Origin: Roseomonas populi
GTDB lineage: Bacteria > Pseudomonadota > Alphaproteobacteria > Acetobacterales > Acetobacteraceae
Direction: 5' to 3'
NCBI RefSeq assembly: GCF_024594815.1
Contig: NZ_JANJOU010000020.1
Coordinates: 62,001 to 126,000, forward strand
Length of the DNA stretch: 64,000 nt
Shown: positions 47,890 through 57,039 of the stretch, piece after piece
How the letters are laid out: every line of letters begins with the position of its first letter
How positions within the stretch are numbered: the stretch's first letter is position 1
Position numbers and translations under genes: made by a program
Notes under the pieces: model-generated
The model's input: the letters and a program-made list of their open reading frames with translations, nothing else
Databases searched by the model: none
Told to the model about the DNA's origin: nothing

Positions 47890-48357
47890 TTAGCCCCGCC
47901 CGGCCGCGAGCCGCGCGAGGCCGGGCCCGGCCAGCAGGAAGCTGGAGGTCGCCTCCTCCCTCGCCCCTATGCCGCGGTGGAAGCGCAGGGCGAGTTCGTC
48001 TCCCTCGTCCGCGTCCCACCAGACGAAGGCGCCGCCCTCCCGAAGGGTCGCCTCCGCCACGGCGCCGACGAGCGCCCGCCCGAGCCCGCGCCGGCGCGAG
48101 GAGGGCAGCACATAGAGATCGTTCAGGAAGGTGCCCCAGCGGCTGGTCCCGCTGTCGTAGCAGGGGTGCGCGGTGGCGAAGCCCTGCGGCACCCCTTCGG
48201 GTGCCGCCACCAGCACCAGCGCGCGGGGATCGCCGATCAGGTCCCGCGCCACCCCTTCCGGCGTGATCAGGCCCGGCTCCAGCCCCGGCTCGTCGTTCAG
48301 GGCGCGCAGCATCCCTGCCAGGGCCGGGGCGTCCGCCGCCACGGCCCGGCGGATCAC
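47890..48357 (-). CDS. GNAT-family N-acetyltransferase
   Basis: A 155-residue acetyltransferase: IRRAVAADAPALAGMLRALN at the N-terminus, LNDLYVLPSSRRRGLGRALVGAVAEAT as the strand-4/acetyl-CoA loop, and FVWWDADEGDELALRFHRGIGA as the C-terminal part, close to spermidine/aminoalkylphosphonate-type GNATs. The GTG start overlaps the recN stop (GTGA), so it is the distal gene of the recN operon and translationally coupled. Acceptor unknown. Confidence 0.87.
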   Translation of the reverse strand: MIRRAVAADAPALAGMLRALNDEPGLEPGLITPEGVARDLIGDPRALVLVAAPEGVPQGFATAHPCYDSGTSRWGTFLNDLYVLPSSRRRGLGRALVGAVAEATLREGGAFVWWDADEGDELALRFHRGIGAREEATSSFLLAGPGLARLAAGRG

Positions 48358-50033
48358 GCGGCGCCCGCCAGCAGCTCGTCCGCCGCCGCCCGGGCGGCCT
48401 CTGTCACCCGCTCGCCCGCCAGCATCCGCGCGATCTCCTCGCGCCGCGCCCCGGGCTCCAGCGGCGTCACCCGCGTCTCCGCGCGCTCGCCCCGCACGCC
48501 CTTGGCGACCTGGAAGTGCCGGTTGCCGCGCGCGGCCACCTGGGGGGAATGGGTCACCACCAGCACCTGCAGCCGCTCCGCCACGCGCGCCAGCCGGTCT
48601 CCCACCGCCGCCGCCGTCGCGCCGCCGATGCCGCTGTCCACCTCGTCGAACACCAGGGTCGGAACGGGCGAGCCGCGCGCCAGCACCACCTTCAGCGCCA
48701 GCATCAGGCGCGACAGCTCGCCGCCCGAGGCGATCTTCGCCAGCATCCCCGGCTTCTGTCCGGGATTCGTGGTGACAAGGAAGGTGACGCGGTCCTGCCC
48801 GTCCGGGCCCCAGCCCGTCTCCTCGCGCGGCGCGATCTCGATGTGCAGCCGGGCGCGCTCCAGCTTGAGCGGCGACAGCTCCTTCGCCACCGCCTTCTCC
48901 AGCTTCGCCGCGTGGTCGCGCCGTGCCTCGGTCAGCGCGCCGGCGGCCGCCGTGTAGGCCCCGCGCGCTTCCTTCGCCGCCGCGTCCAGCGCCGCCACCC
49001 GCCCGGTGCCCGCGTCCAGGTTCGCCAGCCGCTCCTTGAGCGAGGCCAGGTGCCCGGGCAGGTCCACCACCGCCACGAGGTGCTTCCGCGCGGCGGCACG
49101 CAGCGCGAAGAGGCGTTCCTCCACGCCCTCCAGCCGGCGCGGGTCGGACTGCACGTCGCTCGCCAGCCGCTCCAGCACGTTCTCCGCCTCCGCCAGCGCG
49201 TCCTGCGCGGCGGCCAGGGCGGTCAGGGCGTTGCCAACCTCCTCCGAGGGCGGGGTCAGCCGCTCCAGCGCCCGCGCGGCATTGCGCAGGGCCGCCGAGG
49301 GCGCCCCGCCGCCGCGCCGGTCCCGCGGCTGCAGCTCGGAAATCGCCGCGGCGATGGCCTCGGCCCGCCGCTCGCCGCCCTGCAGCGCCTGCCGCTCGGC
49401 CGCGAGCGCGTCCTCCTCGCCCTCCTGCGGGGCGAGGTCGGAGAGCTCCTCCACGGCGTGGCGCAGCCACTCCTCGTCGCGCTGGGCGGCGGCGATGGCC
49501 TCCTGCGCGTCCCGAAGTGCCCGCTCCGTGCCCTTCCAGGCACGGTAGGCCTCGGCCACGCGGCTGCGGCGGGGCTCCAGCCCGCCGAAGGCGTCCAGCA
49601 GCCCGGCGTGAGTGGCTGGATCGGCCAGCCCCACCTGGTCGTGCTGGCCCTGCACTTCCACCAGCAGCGCGCCCAGGCGGCGCAGCATCGCCACGCCCAC
49701 CGGCTCGTCGTTGACGAAGGCGCGGGAGCGGCCATCGGCCGTCACGATGCGGCGGACGACGATCTCGTCCTCGGACTCGATGCCCTGCTCGGCCAGCAGC
49801 GCGTGGGCGGGGTGGCCGGCGGGCGGGTGGAATACCGCCACCACCCCGGCCTGGGCCTGCCCGGCGCGCACCATGCCCGCCTCGGCCCGTTGGCCGAGCG
49901 CGAGGCCGAGGCTGTCCAGCAGGATGGACTTGCCCGCGCCGGTCTCGCCGGTCAGCACCGAGAGGCCGGACCCGAAGGAAAGGTCCAGGCGCTCGATCAG
50001 CACCACGTCGCGGATGGAGAGGGAGGCGAGCAC
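48354..50033 (-). CDS. recN: DNA repair protein RecN
   Basis: A 559-residue SMC-like ATPase: N-terminal IRDVVLIERLDLSFG and Walker A LTGETGAGKSILLDSLG, a central helical region rich in Ala/Arg/Glu that forms coiled coils, and a C-terminal lobe with signature ASGGELSRLMLALKVVL and Walker B TLVFDEVDSGIGGATA, then VVTHSPQVAARGNRH. Works in double-strand break repair. GTG start. It follows bamD, as in many alphaproteobacteria, but ligA, commonly next, is separated here by about 3.3 kb of other genes. Confidence 0.96.
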   Translation of the reverse strand: MLASLSIRDVVLIERLDLSFGSGLSVLTGETGAGKSILLDSLGLALGQRAEAGMVRAGQAQAGVVAVFHPPAGHPAHALLAEQGIESEDEIVVRRIVTADGRSRAFVNDEPVGVAMLRRLGALLVEVQGQHDQVGLADPATHAGLLDAFGGLEPRRSRVAEAYRAWKGTERALRDAQEAIAAAQRDEEWLRHAVEELSDLAPQEGEEDALAAERQALQGGERRAEAIAAAISELQPRDRRGGGAPSAALRNAARALERLTPPSEEVGNALTALAAAQDALAEAENVLERLASDVQSDPRRLEGVEERLFALRAAARKHLVAVVDLPGHLASLKERLANLDAGTGRVAALDAAAKEARGAYTAAAGALTEARRDHAAKLEKAVAKELSPLKLERARLHIEIAPREETGWGPDGQDRVTFLVTTNPGQKPGMLAKIASGGELSRLMLALKVVLARGSPVPTLVFDEVDSGIGGATAAAVGDRLARVAERLQVLVVTHSPQVAARGNRHFQVAKGVRGERAETRVTPLEPGARREEIARMLAGERVTEAARAAADELLAGAA

Positions 50034-50038
50034 GCCCT

Positions 50039-50087
50039 AGAGCGGATCGCTGGAGGACGGACACGCCCGGAGGCGTGAATCCGCTCT
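50039..50087. repeat. Nested inverted repeat between recN and bamD
   Basis: Outer arms AGAGCGGAT (50039-50047) / ATCCGCTCT (50079-50087) enclose an inner perfect hairpin CACGCC (50062-50067) - CGGA - GGCGTG (50072-50077). The compact, fully symmetric design resembles a dispersed intergenic repeat of REP type; only this copy occurs in the window, so that identity is untested. It could instead be a transcript processing hairpin. Confidence 0.5.
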
Positions 50088-50100
50088 GCTATGGAAAGGG

Positions 50101-50142
50101 CTGAGCATCGGGCCTGAACGCCTGCGAGTGACGGATGCTCAG
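50101..50142 (-). terminator. Inverted repeat overlapping the bamD stop
   Basis: CTGAGCATC (50101-50109) and GATGCTCAG (50134-50142) form a perfect 9-bp stem with a 24-base loop. The distal arm overlaps the bamD stop codon (50139-50141). Probably a transcript-end or processing structure; no T-tract is present. Confidence 0.4.
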
Positions 50143-50987
50143 AAGATGGTGTTGACCGCGCGGCGGAGGAAGCCCGGCCGGTTGCCTTCGGCCGATGGCG
50201 CGCCATCCACCAGCAGCGCGTAGCTGTCCTGGTACCAGGGGCTGCCGGGATAGTTGTGGCCGAGCACGGAGGCGGTCTTCTTCGCCTCTTCCGGCAGGCC
50301 GAGGGCGAGGTAGATCTCCGTCAGCCGGTACAGGGCCTCCGGCGTGTGGTTCGTGGTCTGGTAGTTCTCGACCACGCTGCGGAAGCGCCCGATGGCCGCG
50401 GCGTAGAGTCGCCGCTGCTCGTAGAAGCGCCCGATGTTCATCTCCTTGCCCGCAAGGTGGTCGCGCGCCAGGTCGATCTTCAGCCGGGCGTCGCGGGCGT
50501 AGGTGGAGTTGGGGAAGCGGTTCACCACGTCCTGCAGCGCCGCCATGGCCGTTTCCGTGCCCTGCTGGTCGCGCTGCGCGTCGGCGATCTGCTCGTAGTA
50601 GCACAGGGCGCGCAGGTAGTAGGCGTAGGCGATGTCCCGGTGGGCGGGGGAGAGCTGGATGAAGCGGTCCAGCTGCGCCAGCGCCTCCGTGTAGCGGTTG
50701 CGGGAGTATTCGGCGTAGCCGCTCATCAGCCGGGCGTTGGGGGCCCAGGTGGAGTAGGGGTGGTCGCGCTCCACCGCCTCGAAGAGCTGGACCGCCTGCG
50801 CGTAGCGCTCGGCCTTCAACGCCTCCAGCCCGGCCGCGTAGAGGGCCTCCGGCGACATGTCGGCGTAGCTCGCGCCGTTGACGCGGAGAGAGCTCTCCTT
50901 GCCGTCCCAGAAGTTCAGGCTCTCGCAGCCGCCCAGGGCCAGGGGGGCGAGCAGGAGGGGCAGGAGCGCGAGGCGGCGGATGGTCAT
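50139..50987 (-). CDS. bamD: Outer-membrane assembly lipoprotein BamD
   Basis: A 282-residue lipoprotein: signal MTIRRLALLPLLLAPLALGGC with the lipid-acceptor Cys at 21, then five TPR-like repeats: EALYAAGLEALKAERYAQAVQLFEAVERDHPYSTWAPNARLM (cited for its Y-A-Q-A-V-Q-L-F core), EYSRNRYTEALAQLDRFIQLSP, YYLRALCYYEQIADAQRDQ, KEMNIGRFYEQRRLYAAAIGRF and EALYRLTEIYLALGLPEEA. BamD is the essential BAM-complex subunit that helps BamA insert outer-membrane proteins. Position between lpxC and recN is the conserved alphaproteobacterial arrangement. Confidence 0.95.
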   Translation of the reverse strand: MTIRRLALLPLLLAPLALGGCESLNFWDGKESSLRVNGASYADMSPEALYAAGLEALKAERYAQAVQLFEAVERDHPYSTWAPNARLMSGYAEYSRNRYTEALAQLDRFIQLSPAHRDIAYAYYLRALCYYEQIADAQRDQQGTETAMAALQDVVNRFPNSTYARDARLKIDLARDHLAGKEMNIGRFYEQRRLYAAAIGRFRSVVENYQTTNHTPEALYRLTEIYLALGLPEEAKKTASVLGHNYPGSPWYQDSYALLVDGAPSAEGNRPGFLRRAVNTIF

Positions 50988-51095
50988 GACGGCGGCTCTA
51001 TAGCATGCACCCTGCCCGGCGCGACACCTCCGCAGGGCCGGTGTTACGTCCCGCCACCGCCCCGGAACGGGGCCGGGGCAGGGCGGAAAGGCTGG

Positions 51096-52067
51096 TCAGG
51101 CCGGCGCGGCCGCCATGGGAAGGCGGGCCGTGGCGCCCGCCAGGGCCGGCATCGGCACCGACTCGCCCGCCCAGCGCCAGGCGCGGGGATCGGCCAGGAG
51201 CGCGCGCAGCACGCGGTTGTTCAGCCCGTGGCCGGAGCGGTGCCCGCGGAAGCGGCCGCGCAGCGGGGCGCCGGCCAGGGCCAGGTCGCCCACCGCGTCC
51301 AGCAGCTTGTGGCGCACGAACTCGTCGGCGTGGCGCAGCCCGCCGGGGTTCACCACCAGCGGCCCGTCCACCACCACCGCATTGGCCAGCGAGCCGCCGC
51401 GGGCGAGGCCCACGGAACGGAGGCGGGCGATGTCCTCGGCCATGGTGAAGGTGCGGGCATCGGCCAGCACGGCGCGGAAGCCGTCTTCCGTGACGGGCAT
51501 GGAGAGGGACTGGCGGCCGATGGCGGTGGCACCGAAATCGATGCTCAGCTCGGCCTCGAAGCCCGGGCCCTCGCCGGGGGAGAGCTCGGCCCAGGCGGCA
51601 TCCGGGCCCTCGCCCTCCTGCACGCGCACGGTGCGGAGCACCTCGATGGCGCGCACGGGCGCGTCCAGCTCCACCAGCCCGGCACAATCCAGCAGGAAGA
51701 CGAAGGGAGCGGAAGAGCCGTCCAGGATGGGGATCTCGGGCCCGTCTACCTCGACGGTGGCATCCGTCACGCCGAGGGCGGCGAGAGCGGCCATGACGTG
51801 CTCGATCGTACCGATCCGCGCCTCACCCTCGCCAATGGCGGTGCAGAGGCGGGTGTCGGTCACCTGATCGTGGCGGGCAGGGATCTCGACCCCGAGGTCG
51901 GAGCGGCGGAAAACGATGCCCTGGCCGGCCTCCGCCGGGTGCAGCGTCAACGAGGCGCGCGCGCCCGAGTGCAGACCCACGCCCACGCAGCCGATCGCGG
52001 ACTTGAGGGTCCGGGCGCGGGCCGTGCCGATCGGGAAGAAACCGTCCATTTGGAACCCCGGATACAT
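51096..52067 (-). CDS. lpxC: UDP-3-O-acyl-N-acetylglucosamine deacetylase LpxC
   Basis: The committed, zinc-dependent step of lipid A synthesis. A 323-residue protein with VGVGLHSGARASLTLHPA at the N-terminus, zinc His and catalytic Glu in IGTIEHVMAALAALG (His90), and the second zinc cluster in FVRHKLLDAVGDLALAGAPL, followed by HRSGHGLNNRVLRALL with the catalytic His. The start at 52067 is uncertain; an ATG six codons inside (52049) is equally plausible, as neither has a clear ribosome-binding site. It lies 199 bp after ftsZ, beyond a strong terminator hairpin, so it probably has its own promoter. Confidence 0.96.
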   Translation of the reverse strand: MYPGFQMDGFFPIGTARARTLKSAIGCVGVGLHSGARASLTLHPAEAGQGIVFRRSDLGVEIPARHDQVTDTRLCTAIGEGEARIGTIEHVMAALAALGVTDATVEVDGPEIPILDGSSAPFVFLLDCAGLVELDAPVRAIEVLRTVRVQEGEGPDAAWAELSPGEGPGFEAELSIDFGATAIGRQSLSMPVTEDGFRAVLADARTFTMAEDIARLRSVGLARGGSLANAVVVDGPLVVNPGGLRHADEFVRHKLLDAVGDLALAGAPLRGRFRGHRSGHGLNNRVLRALLADPRAWRWAGESVPMPALAGATARLPMAAAPA

Positions 52068-52194
52068 TCCGTGCCGGGATCAACGCTCCGGCGAGGCTGA
52101 AAATCGCACCGCAACAGGGACGGTTCCAGTCAAGCGTTGTTTCTCCGTATTTCGGCGCAAAGCCTTGAAATTGCCCACTTTTCTTCAACGAGAG

Positions 52195-52224
52195 AGGGCC
52201 TCGCCGGCATCCCGGCGAGGCCCT
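52195..52224 (-). terminator. Strong hairpin terminator of the dcw cluster after ftsZ
   Basis: A perfect 13-bp stem, AGGGCCTCGCCGG (52195-52207) with CCGGCGAGGCCCT (52212-52224), closes on a 4-base loop. It starts 43 bp beyond the ftsZ stop on the minus strand and is followed there by CTCTCGTTGAAGAAAAG. It would end or attenuate transcription between ftsZ and lpxC. Confidence 0.75.
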
Positions 52225-52266
52225 CCCGAAACCGTTCCACCCCCGGCACACGCCGGGAGCGTCGCC

Positions 52267-53844
52267 TCAGTTGCCCTGACGACGGAGGAAAGTGGGGATG
52301 TCCAGACCCATCCCGTCCTCCTGCGCCTGCGGGCGCTGGACCGGCGCGGAGGGGGCCTGCGGGGCCTCCGCCTGCTCCGGCAGGGTGCGGCGCATGCCGC
52401 CAATCCCGGTGGCGCGGCGGAAGATGCCGCCCAGCCCGCCGGCGGGCGCCGCGGCCGGGGCCTGCGGGGCGGGCGCCACGCGGGAGACCGGGGTGGCGTT
52501 CAGCGGCGGGGCGGCCACCGGCGCCATCGGCGCGGGGGCCGGGGCCTCGGCCAGGGGCTCCATCGGGGCGGTACCCGTCTCCACCGTCGCGCGGCGCATC
52601 GCCATGGGCATGCGCGGGCCGGCACTCGGCGCGGGGGCAACAACCGGGGCGCCGATGGGGGCGGCCTGGACAGGGGCCATGCCGGCCACGCGCGGCGCGC
52701 CGATCACCGGGGCAGGGCGGCCGGCGCCGGGCTGCACCACGGCCGGGCGCATGGCCGGGGCCTGCGGAGCGCCGGGCACGAAGCCCGCGGGGGCGCCGGC
52801 AGCCACGGCCGCGCCACCGCCGATCGCCACCACGCGGGGTGCCTCGGCCTGGACCTCCTGCTTCGCCTCAGACACCGCGTCGATGCCCGTGGCGACCACG
52901 GAGAGGCGCAGGCGGCCGTTCAGCGTCTCGTCCACGCTGGTGCCGAAGATGATGTTCGCGTCCTCGTCCACCTCGCGGCGGATGCGGTTCGCGGCCTCAT
53001 CGACCTCGAACAGCGTCATGTCGTAGCCGCCGGTGATGTTGATCAGCACGCCGCGCGCGCCGCGCATGGAGGTGTCCTCCAGCAGCGGGTTGCTGATTGC
53101 GGCCTCGGCGGCCTTCACGGCGCGGTCGTCGCCCTCGGCCTCGCCCGTGCCCATCATCGCCTTGCCCATCTCCGCCATCACGGTGCGGATATCGGCGAAG
53201 TCGAGGTTCACGAGCCCGGGGTTGGTCATCAGGTCGGAGACGCCGCGCACGCCCATGTAGAGGACGTCGTCGGCCATCTTGAAGGCCTCGGCGAAGGTCG
53301 TCCGCTCATTGGCCTTACGGAAGAGGTTCTGGTTGGGGACGATGATCAGCGTATCGACGTACTGCTGCAGCTCCTCCAGCCCCTGCTCGGCGGAACGCCG
53401 GCGCTTCGGGCCCTCGAAGTCGAAGGGCTTCGTCACCACGCCGACCGTCAGCACGCCGCGCTCCCGCGCCATGCGGGCGATCACCGGCGCCGCCCCCGTG
53501 CCGGTACCGCCGCCCATGCCGGCGGTGATGAAGATCATGTGCACGCCCTCGAGGTGGCGGGCGAGGTCCTCGGTGGCCTCTTCCGCCGCCGCGCGCCCGA
53601 TCTCGGGCTTCGCGCCGGCGCCCAGGCCCTGCGTCAGGTGCGGGCCGAGCTGCACGCGGCGCTCCGCGCGGCTGTTCACCAGCTGCTGCGCGTCGGTGTT
53701 GGCGACGAGGAACTCCACCCCGTCCAGCCCCATGCCGATCATGTTGTTCACCGCGTTGCAGCCCGCGCCGCCCACGCCGATGACCGTAATTCGCGGCGTG
53801 AAATCAGTGTGTTGCTGCCGCGGAATGGTCAAATTCAGCGTCAT
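52267..53844 (-). CDS. ftsZ: Cell division protein FtsZ
   Basis: Tubulin-like GTPase that builds the division ring. A 525-residue protein: [19 protein letters not shown] and the G-box [18 protein letters not shown] in the GTPase domain, [20 protein letters not shown] (T7/T6 region), [22 protein letters not shown] at the end of the second domain. Residues 330-505 are a long Pro/Ala-rich linker, and the C-terminal peptide [13 protein letters not shown] binds FtsA and other partners. The linker makes it longer than E. coli FtsZ (383), as is usual in this order. Separated from ftsA by 57 bp. Confidence 0.97.
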   Translation of the reverse strand: MTLNLTIPRQQHTDFTPRITVIGVGGAGCNAVNNMIGMGLDGVEFLVANTDAQQLVNSRAERRVQLGPHLTQGLGAGAKPEIGRAAAEEATEDLARHLEGVHMIFITAGMGGGTGTGAAPVIARMARERGVLTVGVVTKPFDFEGPKRRRSAEQGLEELQQYVDTLIIVPNQNLFRKANERTTFAEAFKMADDVLYMGVRGVSDLMTNPGLVNLDFADIRTVMAEMGKAMMGTGEAEGDDRAVKAAEAAISNPLLEDTSMRGARGVLINITGGYDMTLFEVDEAANRIRREVDEDANIIFGTSVDETLNGRLRLSVVATGIDAVSEAKQEVQAEAPRVVAIGGGAAVAAGAPAGFVPGAPQAPAMRPAVVQPGAGRPAPVIGAPRVAGMAPVQAAPIGAPVVAPAPSAGPRMPMAMRRATVETGTAPMEPLAEAPAPAPMAPVAAPPLNATPVSRVAPAPQAPAAAPAGGLGGIFRRATGIGGMRRTLPEQAEAPQAPSAPVQRPQAQEDGMGLDIPTFLRRQGN

Positions 53845-53901
53845 CGTTCTAGCCCCCTTCGAAGACGCGATGAAAACGAATCGCCCCCAGGCCCTTATGC
53901 A

Positions 53902-55203
53902 TCACACCCGGTCCCGGAGCCAATTGACGAAACGCGCGAAAACGCTCCGCGATCCTTGTGAAGCGTCATCGAAATCCAGTGCCGGCCGCCCCTCTCCGCC
54001 GCCCCAGGCGACGAGGCCCAGCGTGGTCGCGAAGCCGGGCGCGTGAAAGGCCTCCGGCAGGCCGCGAACCGGGGCCGGGCGCCCCAGCCGCACCTGCCGC
54101 CCGAGGATCCGCGCCGCCGTCTCGCGCATGCCGACCAGCTGGCTCGCGCCGCCGGTCAGGACCACGCGCTGCCCTGCGTCCGGGCCCAGATGCGCCTCGG
54201 CCAGCCGGTCCCGCACGAGTTCCAGCGTCTCCTCCACCCGCGGGCGGATGATGGAGAGCATCTGGGCCCGCGGCACGCGGGACAGGCTCTCCCCGTCCTC
54301 CCCGATCTGGGAGAGGGAGAGCATCTCCCGCTCGTCCTCGATCGTACCGAACAGGCTGCCGTACATGGTCTTCAGCCGTTCCGCCTGATCGAGCGGGGTC
54401 GAGAGGCCGCGCGCCAGGTCGTTCGTCACCTGCCAGCCGCCCACCGGGACCTGGGCGGTGTGCAGCAGCAGGCCCTCATGCACCACCGCGAGGGTGGTGG
54501 TGCCGCCGCCCATGTCGATCACCGTCGCGCCCAGTTCCCGCTCGTCTTCCGCGAGGGCGGAGAGGGCTGCGGCATAGGGGGCGGAAACCGGCTCCTCCAC
54601 CTCCAGGTCGCAGCGCAGCAATCCGGTGCCGAGGTTGCGGAGCGAGGCGGAGGCGGCGTCCACGATGTGCAGCCGCACGCCCAGGCTCTCGCCGATCATG
54701 CCGCGCGGGTCGGAAACGCCGGGGGTCGCGTCCAGGGTGAAGTTCAGGGGCAGGGCGTGGATCGCCTCCCGCCCTTCCTCGGCCATGCGGCGCCGGCCCT
54801 CATTCACCATGGCGCGCAGGTCGGCCTCGGTCACGGCGCGGCCGCCGATGGTCCACTGCACGTTGCGCTGCCGGCTGCCGGGCTGCCCGCAGGAGAGGTT
54901 GACGATGACGCCGGAGAGCTTGGTGTGCGCCATCTCCTCCGCATGGGCCACGGCGGCGCGGATGGCGCGCTCGGCCGCGGCCAGGTCGGTGATGTTGCCG
55001 CCCTTCACCCCGTGGCTGCGCTGCCAGCCATAGCCCAGGGCGCGGGGCAGCCCGTCCGGCTCGATCCGGGCGATGACGCAGACGATCTTCGTGCTGCCGA
55101 TGTCCAGCACGCCGAAATTGCCGTTGCGCGCCCGGGGGTGACGCGGGCGGGCCGGCGGCAGGCCGGGCCCGGCGCCGTCGGGCACGCGCGCCACGGCGTT
55201 CAC
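53902..55203 (-). CDS. ftsA: Cell division protein FtsA
   Basis: Actin-like ATPase tethering FtsZ to the membrane, 433 residues. Seen: phosphate-1 loop FGVLDIGSTKIVCVIAR, phosphate-2 loop ATVIDMGGGTTTLAVV, the adenosine motif VVLTGGASQLVGM, and a C-terminal amphipathic helix FARFVNWLRDRV that anchors to membrane. A Pro/Arg-rich N-terminal extension of about 25 residues precedes the fold. The GTG start overlaps the ftsQ stop by 4 bp (GTGA). Confidence 0.96.
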   Translation of the reverse strand: MNAVARVPDGAGPGLPPARPRHPRARNGNFGVLDIGSTKIVCVIARIEPDGLPRALGYGWQRSHGVKGGNITDLAAAERAIRAAVAHAEEMAHTKLSGVIVNLSCGQPGSRQRNVQWTIGGRAVTEADLRAMVNEGRRRMAEEGREAIHALPLNFTLDATPGVSDPRGMIGESLGVRLHIVDAASASLRNLGTGLLRCDLEVEEPVSAPYAAALSALAEDERELGATVIDMGGGTTTLAVVHEGLLLHTAQVPVGGWQVTNDLARGLSTPLDQAERLKTMYGSLFGTIEDEREMLSLSQIGEDGESLSRVPRAQMLSIIRPRVEETLELVRDRLAEAHLGPDAGQRVVLTGGASQLVGMRETAARILGRQVRLGRPAPVRGLPEAFHAPGFATTLGLVAWGGGEGRPALDFDDASQGSRSVFARFVNWLRDRV

Positions 55204-56096
55204 CCGTTCCTCCCGCGCGTGCGGGTCGAGGCCGGGGTCGCCGCGGGCTCCGCCGCGGAGGAGGGGGCGGGGCGCAGCACCAGCCGGTCCGGCAGGCGCA
55301 GGTCCACGGTCTGCATCGGGCGGTCCAGCAGCTGGTTCTGCCGCTGCAACTCCGCCAGGCGCTGGATGGCCGCCTCCTCATGCCCCTCGGGCAGCAGCAC
55401 GTCCGTGCCGCTGTGCAGGCGAAGGTTCCAGCGGCGCTCCCCGATGCGGACCAGCGCCTGGGTGCGGGCCTTCACGTCCGGCGCGTCGCCGAGCAGGTCG
55501 AAGAGGGGGGCCGCGCTCTTCTCCGCCCCGGCGCCGACGATGAGCGGCAGGGGGCCGAAGGCGTCCAGCCGGTCCGTCGCCACCGTCCGGCCCTCGCGGT
55601 CCACGATCGCGAAGCGGCCGTTGTTCTGCCAGATGGCGAAGGGCTGCCGCTCCCTCACCTTCACCAGCACGAGGCCGGAGAGGTGGCGCTGCACCTCCGC
55701 CTCCTCGATCCAGGGAATGCTCTCCAGCCGCTCCCGCGCGCGGTCCGGGGAGAAGCCGAGAACCGGGTCGCCCACCCGCACGGACAGCGCCTGGCGGAGC
55801 TGCGCGGCCGGCGTATTGCGCGCGCCTTCCACCTTGATGTCGCTGACCACCAGTCCGCTGACCCGCGCGCCGAGGCTGGCCGTCGCGCCGTCCATGGCGG
55901 CGGAGAAGCGGCTGGCCGGATCGAGCTGGGCGACGCCGAGCGCCGCCACGCCGCAGAGCGCCAGCACCGCGCCGATCTTTGCCGCCGGCCGCAGCAGCGG
56001 CCGCTTGCGGCGCAGCCAGAGGCGCAGCGCGCTCGGCCGCACCGGCTCCGGCGGGGCCGGGCGGGCGCGGATGCCGGCCTGGAGCTTACGCGGCAT
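55200..56096 (-). CDS. ftsQ: Cell division protein FtsQ
   Basis: A bitopic division protein, 298 residues: basic cytoplasmic N-terminus rich in Arg/Pro, a single transmembrane helix (AAKIGAVLALCGVAALGVAQL), a POTRA domain beginning VSDIKVEGARNTPAAQLRQAL with a conserved FSPDRARERLESIPWIEEAEVQR, then the beta domain (VRERQPFAIWQNNGRFAIVD). FtsQ links FtsB/FtsL to the divisome. The ATG at 56096 lies 11 bp inside the end of ddl. The Ala/Pro/Thr-rich C-terminal tail is of variable type. Confidence 0.94.
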   Translation of the reverse strand: MPRKLQAGIRARPAPPEPVRPSALRLWLRRKRPLLRPAAKIGAVLALCGVAALGVAQLDPASRFSAAMDGATASLGARVSGLVVSDIKVEGARNTPAAQLRQALSVRVGDPVLGFSPDRARERLESIPWIEEAEVQRHLSGLVLVKVRERQPFAIWQNNGRFAIVDREGRTVATDRLDAFGPLPLIVGAGAEKSAAPLFDLLGDAPDVKARTQALVRIGERRWNLRLHSGTDVLLPEGHEEAAIQRLAELQRQNQLLDRPMQTVDLRLPDRLVLRPAPSSAAEPAATPASTRTRGRNG

Positions 56097-57039
56097 CGCG
56101 CATCCCCTTCGGCCCGCGCTCCATCCCGTCATGCTGCGCCTGCTGTACCATCCAGGCGCAGAGCTCGGGGAAGGTGATGCCGCGATAGGCCGCCTGCTCC
56201 GGCACCAGCGAGGTCGGCGTCATGCCGGGCTGGGTGTTCACCTCCAGCAGCACCAACCCATCGGCGCCGGGGCGGCTATCGTCCCAGCGGAAGTCGCTGC
56301 GCGAGACGCCGCGGCAGCCCAGCGCCGCGTGGGCGGCCACCGCCACCTCCATCGCGCGCTGCGCCACCGCCTCCGGCACCCGCGCCGGGATGGTGTGGGC
56401 GGAACCGCCATCGGCGTATTTCGCGTCGTAGTCGTAGAAGGTGCGGCTGGTATCGATCTCCGTCACCGCCAGCGCCCGGTCCTCCATCACGGCCACCGTC
56501 AGTTCGCGGCCGGGGATGTAGGGCTCGGCGATGATCTCGCCCCACTGCCAGGTGGCCGCGATCTCCGCGCGCCGGTTGTCGCCGCTGCGCAGGATGTGGA
56601 CGCCGACGGAGGAACCCTCCCGCACAGGCTTCACCACATAGGGGAAGGGCAGGGGATCGGCTTCCGCCAGCGCCGCCGCCTCAAGCAACCGGTGCGGCGC
56701 GACCGGCAGGCCCGCCGCCGCGAAGGCCGCCTTCGCGGTCGCCTTGTCCATGGCCATCGCCGAGGCGCGCAGCCCGGAATGGGTGTAGGGAATGCCCATC
56801 CAGTCCAGCACGCCCTGGATGGAGCCGTCCTCGCCGAAGCGGCCGTGCAGCGCGTTGAACACAACGTCCGGCCGCGTGGCCGTGATGCCCGCCACCACCG
56901 CGCCGAGGTCCGGCCCGGGATCGAAGGTCGCCACCTCGAACCCCGCCTCCCGCAGCGCCGCCGCGATCTCCCGCCCGGAGGAGAGGGAGACCTCCCGCTC
57001 GCTGGACAGGCCGCCCAGAAGGACCGTGACACGGGTCAT
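56086..57039 (-). CDS. ddl: D-alanine--D-alanine ligase
   Basis: ATP-grasp enzyme joining two D-Ala for the peptidoglycan precursor, 317 residues. [22 protein letters not shown] at the N-terminus, ALHGRFGEDGSIQGVLDWMGIPYTHSG, the ATP-binding FPYVVKPVREGSSVGV, and the metal-binding GLVLLEVNTQPGMTPTSLVP. The ATG overlaps the murB stop by 4 bp (ATGA), rejecting the longer frame from 57072. Position between murB and ftsQ is standard. Confidence 0.96.
   Translation of the reverse strand: MTRVTVLLGGLSSEREVSLSSGREIAAALREAGFEVATFDPGPDLGAVVAGITATRPDVVFNALHGRFGEDGSIQGVLDWMGIPYTHSGLRASAMAMDKATAKAAFAAAGLPVAPHRLLEAAALAEADPLPFPYVVKPVREGSSVGVHILRSGDNRRAEIAATWQWGEIIAEPYIPGRELTVAVMEDRALAVTEIDTSRTFYDYDAKYADGGSAHTIPARVPEAVAQRAMEVAVAAHAALGCRGVSRSDFRWDDSRPGADGLVLLEVNTQPGMTPTSLVPEQAAYRGITFPELCAWMVQQAQHDGMERGPKGMRDAA

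Noticed and set aside
48358-50064. A minus-strand frame opposite-phase to recN that would extend the GNAT gene to about 724 residues
   Set aside because: The upstream part is Gly/Ala/Arg low complexity in the wrong phase of recN; the GTG at 48357 overlapping the recN stop is the better start.
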